Assembly: GCA_023230265.1 (NCBI GenBank)
Contig: JALNXR010000049.1
Location: 1 to 10,867 of the forward strand
Direction: 5' to 3'
Length of the DNA stretch: 10,867 nucleotides
DNA from: Bacteroidales bacterium
GTDB lineage: Bacteria > Bacteroidota > Bacteroidia > Bacteroidales > UBA932
Both the position numbers and the translations under genes were made by a program. Positions 5,138 to 10,867 of this stretch are shown piece by piece. Positions within the stretch are counted from its first letter, which is position 1; the number at the start of each line of letters is the position of its first letter. Under the pieces are notes generated by a model, which was not told the origin of the DNA, made no database searches, and saw nothing but the letters and a program-made list of their open reading frames with translations.

Positions 5138-5275
5138 ATTGAAGTCAAGCGTCTGTCCTGCTGCCACACTAATTGTCGCGGTTCTTTCTCCAAGTTCATT
5201 GTAATCAAAGACCGTTGACGACCCATCATGGCTTATGGTCTGGATGAATTGCCCCGCATCATTATAATAAAAAGA
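5138..5275 (-). pseudogene. RHS/YD-repeat remnant
   Basis: On the minus strand a short open stretch reads KSFYYNDAGQFIQTISHDG then SSTVFDYNELGERTATIS and AAGQTLDFN, two YD-type repeats. It aligns by eye with an internal part of the large RHS protein in this window (SNFYDSTTGRLTRVS ... VLYFYDELGEQTETCVD), roughly its residues 455-510 counted from the first Met at 10859. There is no core motif or plausible start, and the frame runs into the repeat segment to the left. It is therefore a fragment of another RHS gene in the same orientation as the large one. The 110 bp to its right (5276-5384) hold a 7-bp inverted repeat (AATCCGT/ACGGATT) and otherwise nothing I recognise. Confidence 0.7.
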
Positions 5276-5384
5276 CTTCATCTTTTTATGAAAATCCGTT
5301 GCACGGATTAACAAACCTCCTTTCTTCGTTACCTAAAAAACACTTTTGCTAAATAATTCAGAGGCGAATTTTGGTGTGTTTTCA

Positions 5385-5749
5385 ATCATTCCATCCCAGT
5401 TCTGTTCATAAAAACGTTTTCTCTGGTTCAGAAACTGCTGGCGGCAAAAGCTTCTCTAACCATAGAGCGTGAGCTTGCTGGGTTGGATAAATATGAGGTG
5501 ATTATCCTTGATGACATAGGCTATGTACAGCAGAGCAGAGAGGAGATGGAGATACTCTTCACGTTCCTCGCCGAGCGCTATGAACGGAAAAGTTTGATAA
5601 TAACCAGCAATCTGGTTTTCAGTAAATGGGACAGTATATTCAAAGATCCAATGACAACCGCAGCGGCGATTGACAGACTTGTCCATCACTCGGTAATTCT
5701 GGAGATGACAGGCGAAAGCAAGAGGAACCCAGCTGCCAAAACCTCTTGA
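5385..5749 (+). pseudogene. istB: IS21-family helper ATPase fragment (5' truncated)
   Basis: Reading through without a start codon, the frame gives IPVLFIKTFSLVQKLLAAK, then LDKYEVIILDDIGYVQQ (Walker B), REEMEILFTFLAERYERKS, LIITSNLVFSKW and FKDPMTTAAAIDRLVHHS before the stop at 5749. This is the C-terminal half of IstB, the AAA+ helper that loads the IS21 transposase. The N-terminal half with the Walker A loop, and the whole of istA, are missing, so the element cannot move by itself. No frameshift is seen in the remaining part. An ATG-started reading from 5483 would lack part of the ATPase core and is not a real gene. Confidence 0.9.
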
Positions 5750-5759
5750 AAAGGGATCT

Positions 5760-5842
5760 AATCCTGCCTCCGCCGCTCTTCGCCGACCGCCCTTCGGGCT
5801 CATCCCTACGGGATGTCGGCTTCGAGCGGCGGAGGCAGGATT
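5760..5842. repeat. Nested cruciform-type hairpin behind istB
   Basis: AATCCTGCCTCCGCCGCTC (5760-5778) pairs perfectly over 19 bp with 5824-5842. Inside lie two further hairpins side by side, GCCC-TTC-GGGC (5789-5799) and CATCCC-TAC-GGGATG (5801-5815). The result is a three-way-junction-like fold of 83 nt. It starts 10 bp after the istB stop, but has no T-run, so it is not a typical intrinsic terminator. Confidence 0.75.
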
Positions 5843-6187
5843 AAGCGAGGGAGCCGGTGTCAGCCGGCGAGTGCCCTTCGCCTCGGAGCCCCTCCCACTG
5901 AGAGGTTGGCCCGATCAAAATAAGCGGAATTCAACTGGGAGTTAGCGCGAGCTGACGAGCCCCCTCAATAAACACAAAAACAAGGAAAAAAGACCATGAA
6001 ATAACTACGCGCTTTAATTGTCGCCAATGTTAAGTTATAATTGTCGTCATGTTAAAAAGTAATTGTCGCTGACCACACCTTAGTTTATCTCACGTAAACA
6101 TTGCCTCATTCTCCTTTTTCATTCACGGACGACTTTTTTGACCGCAAGCGAGCTATAGATTTCTTAACCATTTATTTCGGCATCTTC

Positions 6188-6481
6188 TCATTGTTTTTCT
6201 CTTCTTATAAGAAAACGATTTAGTAGATTTGCCCACAAAATACTGTTTATAAGAATTAAGATCAGCAATGTGGAAGAGTTCAATGACACAATGCGAGTAA
6301 TAGCTAATAAAGTAACAGGAAACCACATTAAGTATGATAAACAAAAAACGACTTTAACAATGTTGTTGATTTCAGCATTCTGCAACGCTGATCCTACTAG
6401 ATATACCCAAAGTAAAAAGCTTCCAACAAAGTGCATAATTCCAAATATTACTGAAAATTTATTTACCAACTTCTGATCCAT
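6188..6481 (-). CDS. Small three-helix membrane protein; candidate immunity partner of the RHS protein
   Basis: This is a 97-residue protein with three hydrophobic segments (about residues 10-31, 41-63 and 69-87) and basic ends (MDQKLVNK ... RFLIRREKQ), so it is expected in the inner membrane. No family was recognised. Translation is well supported: the minus strand reads AGAAGGAGATATATG, a strong ribosome site ending 4 nt before the ATG. It begins 13 bases after the stop of the RHS gene, on the same strand, and is AT-rich like the RHS C-terminal domain. In polymorphic RHS toxin loci the next small gene usually encodes the immunity protein. That position is the only evidence for such a role. 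No terminator was found behind it. Confidence 0.8.
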   Translation of the reverse strand: MDQKLVNKFSVIFGIMHFVGSFLLWVYLVGSALQNAEINNIVKVVFCLSYLMWFPVTLLAITRIVSLNSSTLLILILINSILWANLLNRFLIRREKQ

Positions 6482-6494
6482 ATATCTCCTTCTA

Positions 6495-9400
6495 TCAATT
6501 TAATATTTTCCAGTCACCGCATTCTCCTTGCTTCTTGTTACGCGAGACGGCTGTTCGCATTATGCTCTCAGACCAACTCCGGCAATCATACAAACCAGCA
6601 CAGTACCTTGGTGGGGAAACCTTAGCACTTCTAATTAAAGATTCAGCAATCATTCTTACACGTTCAATATCATACAAGCATGGGTCCAAGTATAGAGGCT
6701 TGCATTTCTTGTGTAAGGAGTCAGTATATCCCTCCCCAGCAGGGGAATGTACTATTCCACGCGCACCGAATATATACCAAACTTTACCAGCTCTTCCATG
6801 AAAACCAGCAGAAATTAATTCTCCATCTTCTCTCTCAATTTCAATCCAATGATGAAAGATATCCAAGGAGCCATATTCGGTTTCATCATTGCAGAGTCGC
6901 ATTCCTGTATCTATAGGATTTCGCTCAAACAGGCCCGAGCACTTCCCGCCATCGCGAACTTTTTTGTTTCTATCACAACAACAATGGGTTGTTCGGTTAT
7001 ATTGCTTCCCATTACAACATCCTTGCCACAGCCAACGAAACAATCCAAATTTGTCAACTTCATTCACGCCATCATTTTTCAGAAGCAGATATAGCCCGGG
7101 GCCATCTCTTTCCCCAATTGGGTCTCTGGTGATAAATGTCGCATGAAGCGCATCATAAGGTCTGTATTCATACTGCACCAACCGCGTCTTTTTATCGAAT
7201 GGTTTGGTGCTGAACCGATGGATGAAGTCATCCGCAATTGAACCGGATTGAACGGTTATTTCGCCAACGGCAGAATATTCGTAATGAGCTTTGGCAGCTC
7301 CGGTGTTATCGACGTATTCGGTTATGTTACCGTTCCCATCTCCAACAGCGAAATATGTATTGGTTACTGAATTAACAATTTTTGTATCACTTAAAAGCCC
7401 GCCGACACCACCTGCACCTTGAAGAGTGCCGCTGAGGTCGAGGCCCCAAGTATAGCATGAGATATTAGTCGCTGGCGCTATATAGTCAGTAATTGTTTCC
7501 GCCGCTATGTTGTGACCATCCCAGACGTATTTGCGGGTTTCCACGGCATTCCATGTTCCTGCACCGGATGGGTCGAAGGGGTAAGAGGGGCTTCTGCCGC
7601 TGAGCTTTTTTTGGGTCTTCTCTACACGCAAGTTTTTGTGGTTGTAGCGGTACTCGAACATGATTGAACCGTTGGTAGCACTGTGCGGTTCAGATTTGAG
7701 CAATCTGTTTTCGCCGTCATAGGTGTGATGCCACTCAGAACCATTAAAAGTTAAGTTGCCGTCATTATCATGAGTAAGGTTTTTCGTAGAGCCCGCAGAA
7801 CTCACAGAGATGTATTGGTTGAGCTGATTTGCAACATAGGTGTTCGTGGAACCGTTGAGCTGATTCCAAGCTCGATTTCCAATTGGATCATATTTGTAAT
7901 TGTAATTATTGTTTTCTATAGATGCGCCTATAACCTCGGAGTTTTGGTTATAGATAAAAGTATTGATTATCGTCGCTGAGTTAAAGTAATCGGCTCGCCG
8001 GGTCCGGCGGCCAAGCTGATCGTTGAGGTAATCAACAGAGGATATGGTTGTTGTGTCCCATGAGTTTGAAACAGCGGTGATTAAATCTCGCTTCGATTCA
8101 TATTGGCGAGTCCATTGAACGCCTGAATCTGAATTCATGGTGTAAACAAGATCTGCACCCTGTAGATATGTGTATGTGAATGTGTTAGTTTCTGCGCCGA
8201 TGATTGAGGTAACGGTGCTAAGGCGGTTGAAGCATTCATAACCATATTGAATTATCTGACATGGATAAACAAGATCGACAGGATTAAAAAGTTCGTAGCA
8301 GATATCTCGTCCGAAAACATCCTGATTGCGTTTAATGATCCAGCCGTTCTGGGTCTCGTAGTCGAGAGTTAAACCATCATAATAAAAAGTGCTGGTTGAG
8401 GCTGAGCTTAACGCTGAAAGGATGCGGCCTAACCGGTCGTGGGTGTATGTTATATCCGGGGTTGAGCCGGAGTAATCCACATTTGTAATCTGGCCGAGAT
8501 CGCTGTAGGTGTAAGTTGTAGTTTTACCACGCGCCCAAGTGCGGGTATGGAGTTTGCCGGTTTCTGTGTAAGTGTAAACTGTGCCGTTTCCATCTGCATA
8601 TACTTTATTTGTTAATAGTCCGGTGGTTTCATCGTAGTACCACCGGGTAATGTCCAGTGCTAAATTCTGAGTGCGGAGTGATGAAAGGGCTTCATCTGTC
8701 GGCACAAGGGTGTTCAAATTTACATTTGCATAAGTATTACTTCTGGTTGTAGCCATTGCGATCATGCGGCCAGCCGAGTCAAATTGATAGGCAACCGGAT
8801 AGCTTGTGCCCCATGTGGCGATAGTTTTTCCCAATGGATCATAGGCGATGTAGCTGACCTGACCGAGGGCGTTTGAAACGGCAGTTCGCCTTCCTAGATC
8901 ATCATAAAAGTAGCTCATTCTGTTCGTAAAACTTTGTGTGTAACTCACCTGCCCAAAATCGTTATAGGCGGTGAATGTTGTGTTCGTGCGACCGTCGGTT
9001 GCTGTAACCTGCCGCGCAAATCCGTCGTAGGTGAAGGTGTTGGTGACGCGTGTTGTGCTGATTGTCTGAACCGGATATCCGCCGATGGATTTTCTGACAT
9101 CGTCCTGCGTTGAGGTTGGCGTATCCGTCACCTGCCATGTGGTCGCATTAGCCGCATCGGTATATGTGGAGCTGCGGGTAATGTTGCCATTCCAGTCTTC
9201 ACTCTCGCTCTGTGCCGTGAGCACTCCTCCATTGTAGGTGTCGACACCGAGTCCGGTCATACGGACGCGGCTAACCGATGTTGTGACGGTGCTTGTTGAG
9301 TTGGTCTGGAAATAGACGGCTGAGGAAGAGACTTGCCACCAGTCGTTTGAGAGTTTTTGATAGTATGTGTGACTGGTTGTGATCTGATCCGTGCCGCTGT

Positions 9401-10867
9401 AATCAACCGCTCCATTGCTGTTAATATCAACACATGTTTCTGTCTGTTCGCCCAGCTCATCGTAAAAATAAAGCACATCCGGAGAACCCGTCCGGCTGAC
9501 TCTTGTCAATCGCCCCGTGGTTGAATCGTAAAAATTGCTGGTCGTGCCCAGTGGTGTTGTGGTTGCCACGACCCGACCGAGGAAATCGCTGGTGGTCACG
9601 GACTGGGTGATCCAATTGCCATCATCATATTTGATATATGAGGTTCTTTTCTTCCAGCCGTTCGGCTGGATTTCAGATTCCGTCTTCGTCGCCTGTGTAT
9701 GGCTGATGCCTGAGACGGAATCTGTCCATTCAATGGTCGTCTCCGGTTCGCCATTGTCCAGCCGCAAGGCTGTGGTTGTTACCCCGGCGCGGATGGTTTC
9801 ATCCGTGATTACACAGGGCCTATGAGAATAATTAATTGAGATGCGATTGGTTGTCACAACTCCGAGCGGGTCGGTGGTAACTCTGAAATAGCTGGCATAC
9901 GCAGGATACTCGGTGGTGGTGACCTGCTTCGCATAGTCAGTGCTGTGCGCAGCTCCGTTCCCGACTGCCTGATAACTGTTGGTTGTGCGCCCCATCAGAT
10001 CAACCACACTCCCATTGATTGGGAACAAGCCGTTCGCGCCGGGGAGTGCGCCGAGCGATGAGTTATAGCTTTCGCTCTCAAGCGGTGTGCCGGGAATTTC
10101 CCAATACTGGGTGACAGTGCCGTCGCGGGCAATGCTTTCCAGTAGACGGCAGCAGCTCCAGAGATTGAACCTTGAAGTGCCGTCGGAGTACTCCGTGGAG
10201 GTCAGCCGACCTTTGTCATCATAGTAATTCTGCTCAGAGCTAAGCAGAATATCCTCCTGCGCTCCGCAATAGAGCGCGGTTCCACGACTGAGGGTGTGAC
10301 CATAATATAGGTCTGTCACTTCGACTTCGTAGGTGCTCATGCCAACAATACCCATGGGGTTGGACTCTGTGCCGGTGTATGTGATAACTGTAAACTCGCC
10401 TTCAGTGTTATCAAGCTCATACTCCCAGGTCGTGGTTGAGCCATCCTCGTTTTTCTGGTAAAGGGGCCGCCCGTCAAGGTAGCGACTGCCGCTGTAGGTT
10501 TCGATAAATGATGTCTCAACTGAGATTCGGTTGGCTGGGTCGGTTATCACAGAGTTCTGAGAGGCAGCGCGTATGGCGGTGTGGGTTATGATGGAGCAGG
10601 TCGTTCCGAGAACATTGGTTGTGCTGCGCTGATATTTATGCCAGGTGCGGGCGGTCAGCACAGGGGTTCCGTTGCTGACCCGGTAGGCTGTGACCGTGCG
10701 CGGCTGCGCGGCATCACGCCAGTTGCCAAGATCCCCAGCGTGGGGCGAGTAAGAGTACTGCGTTATTTTCGCGCTGAGATCAGGGTAGCTGCCACTGAGG
10801 TTGAAATTAAAACTGGGTGCCCACTCGTTGAGATATGTGGGGGCAACACACCCGTCCATCGCGATAC
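6495..10867 (-). CDS. RHS/YD-repeat protein with variable C-terminal domain (5' end beyond window)
   Basis: The frame is open from the right edge to TGA at 6495-6497. The first ATG inside the window (10859) is probably internal, since no signal peptide or ribosome site accompanies it; at least 1454 residues are encoded here. Most of it is tandem YD-type repeats (YYDDKGRLTSTEYSDGTSRF, FTYDGFARQVTATDGRTNTTF, YFYDDLGRRTAVSNALGQ, YTYSDLGQITNVDYSG), which in this family build a hollow beta shell. The RHS core region ends with TRDPIGERDGPGLYLLL then NDGVNEVDKFGLF, at residue 1274. The last 180 residues (6498-7037) are a different domain: a Cys-rich start (GCCNGKQYN, HCCCDRN), HHWIEIERE at residues 1336-1344, AGKVWYIFG, and YCAGLYDCRSWSESIM with Cys1426. 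His-first, Cys-last order recalls permuted papain-like (NlpC/LRAT-type) domains, an inference only. The domain looks more AT-rich than the shell. Exported or cell-surface toxin delivery is typical of the family. Confidence 0.93.
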   Translation of the reverse strand, partial: IAMDGCVAPTYLNEWAPSFNFNLSGSYPDLSAKITQYSYSPHAGDLGNWRDAAQPRTVTAYRVSNGTPVLTARTWHKYQRSTTNVLGTTCSIITHTAIRAASQNSVITDPANRISVETSFIETYSGSRYLDGRPLYQKNEDGSTTTWEYELDNTEGEFTVITYTGTESNPMGIVGMSTYEVEVTDLYYGHTLSRGTALYCGAQEDILLSSEQNYYDDKGRLTSTEYSDGTSRFNLWSCCRLLESIARDGTVTQYWEIPGTPLESESYNSSLGALPGANGLFPINGSVVDLMGRTTNSYQAVGNGAAHSTDYAKQVTTTEYPAYASYFRVTTDPLGVVTTNRISINYSHRPCVITDETIRAGVTTTALRLDNGEPETTIEWTDSVSGISHTQATKTESEIQPNGWKKRTSYIKYDDGNWITQSVTTSDFLGRVVATTTPLGTTSNFYDSTTGRLTRVSRTGSPDVLYFYDELGEQTETCVDINSNGAVDYSGTDQITTSHTYYQKLSNDWWQVSSSAVYFQTNSTSTVTTSVSRVRMTGLGVDTYNGGVLTAQSESEDWNGNITRSSTYTDAANATTWQVTDTPTSTQDDVRKSIGGYPVQTISTTRVTNTFTYDGFARQVTATDGRTNTTFTAYNDFGQVSYTQSFTNRMSYFYDDLGRRTAVSNALGQVSYIAYDPLGKTIATWGTSYPVAYQFDSAGRMIAMATTRSNTYANVNLNTLVPTDEALSSLRTQNLALDITRWYYDETTGLLTNKVYADGNGTVYTYTETGKLHTRTWARGKTTTYTYSDLGQITNVDYSGSTPDITYTHDRLGRILSALSSASTSTFYYDGLTLDYETQNGWIIKRNQDVFGRDICYELFNPVDLVYPCQIIQYGYECFNRLSTVTSIIGAETNTFTYTYLQGADLVYTMNSDSGVQWTRQYESKRDLITAVSNSWDTTTISSVDYLNDQLGRRTRRADYFNSATIINTFIYNQNSEVIGASIENNNYNYKYDPIGNRAWNQLNGSTNTYVANQLNQYISVSSAGSTKNLTHDNDGNLTFNGSEWHHTYDGENRLLKSEPHSATNGSIMFEYRYNHKNLRVEKTQKKLSGRSPSYPFDPSGAGTWNAVETRKYVWDGHNIAAETITDYIAPATNISCYTWGLDLSGTLQGAGGVGGLLSDTKIVNSVTNTYFAVGDGNGNITEYVDNTGAAKAHYEYSAVGEITVQSGSIADDFIHRFSTKPFDKKTRLVQYEYRPYDALHATFITRDPIGERDGPGLYLLLKNDGVNEVDKFGLFRWLWQGCCNGKQYNRTTHCCCDRNKKVRDGGKCSGLFERNPIDTGMRLCNDETEYGSLDIFHHWIEIEREDGELISAGFHGRAGKVWYIFGARGIVHSPAGEGYTDSLHKKCKPLYLDPCLYDIERVRMIAESLIRSAKVSPPRYCAGLYDCRSWSESIMRTAVSRNKKQGECGDWKILN

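Larger units (their letters stand above)
5385..6075 (+). mobile_element. IS21-family element remnant
   Basis: The truncated istB is followed about 270 bp later by three copies of AATTGTCG (6016-6023, 6039-6046, 6061-6068) spaced 23 and 22 bp. The units share an ATGTTAA continuation in the first two. Multiple short terminal repeats of this kind are transposase-binding sites at the ends of IS21-family elements, so the right end is probably just past 6068. The left end and istA are lost. The 5843-6015 part is GC-rich filler without a gene, and I see nothing clear in 6076-6187. Confidence 0.75.

Noticed and set aside
5456..5803. Minus-strand ORF of 115 residues
   Set aside because: It is antisense to the istB remnant and runs into the large hairpin, so it is a shadow.
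6083..6115. Nine-codon minus-strand ORF behind an AAGGAGA motif
   Set aside because: It is very short, without similarity or context; chance in an AT-rich stretch is sufficient.

Overview
The window holds the integrase-proximal end of a chromosomal-type integron (about 1-4708), a decayed stretch of repeats and gene remnants (about 4709-6100), and the 3' end of a large RHS/YD-repeat gene with a small membrane-protein gene behind it (6188-10867). The organism cannot be named. The long N-terminally extended IntI, the style of the YD repeats with Cys-rich tails, and the 'cacagag / cgcgaatctccgcgaat' intergenic repeats resemble uncultured PVC-superphylum bacteria (Kiritimatiellota, Lentisphaerota, Planctomycetota). 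That is an inference from memory of families, not a measurement.

Integron. intI (3338-4708, +) is a tyrosine recombinase with the integron-specific insert. To its left, all cassette genes run on the minus strand, diverging from intI as in known integrons. Five attC sites can be folded by eye (683-768, 1907-1960, 2071-2139, 2684-2737, 2847-2914). Four of them share one design: an outer AAC/GTT pair, a 4-nt unpaired spacer on the GTT side, a 4-5 bp stem, an extrahelical C, a 6-bp stem, an extrahelical T, then a 7-11 bp stem and loop. Read outward from intI, the array is: an attC-only unit (~70 bp); an ORF-less mini-cassette (163 bp); a lipoprotein cassette (2147-2668); a second copy of the ORF-less mini-cassette (164 bp, ~96% identical); a two-gene cassette (a DUF4190-like membrane protein, then a protein with a HEPN-like Rx5H motif); and a coiled-coil lipoprotein cassette that runs toward the left edge. 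Gene starts lie only 17-19 nt inside the cassette boundaries for two cassettes, just enough for a ribosome site, so these genes depend on upstream promoters. Candidate promoters for intI (TTGACT-16-TATAAT) and for the cassettes (TTGACA on the minus strand) lie in the 420-bp leader, which also holds a 23-nt direct repeat with copies exactly 100 bp apart.

Middle region. After intI comes a palindrome-rich non-coding segment (about 4806-5086), a short RHS repeat remnant (5138-5275, -), and a 5'-truncated IS21-family istB (5385-5749, +). An elaborate nested hairpin and a set of three AATTGTCG repeats that look like the IS21 right end follow.

RHS region. The large minus-strand ORF (6495 to beyond the right edge) is a YD-repeat protein with an RHS core motif ending near DKFGLF. 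A 180-residue variable C-terminal domain (Cys-rich, with HHW and YDCRSW motifs) follows. Thirteen bases downstream, with a strong ribosome site, is a 97-residue three-helix membrane protein, placed where an immunity gene would sit. A toxin/immunity reading is plausible but unproven.
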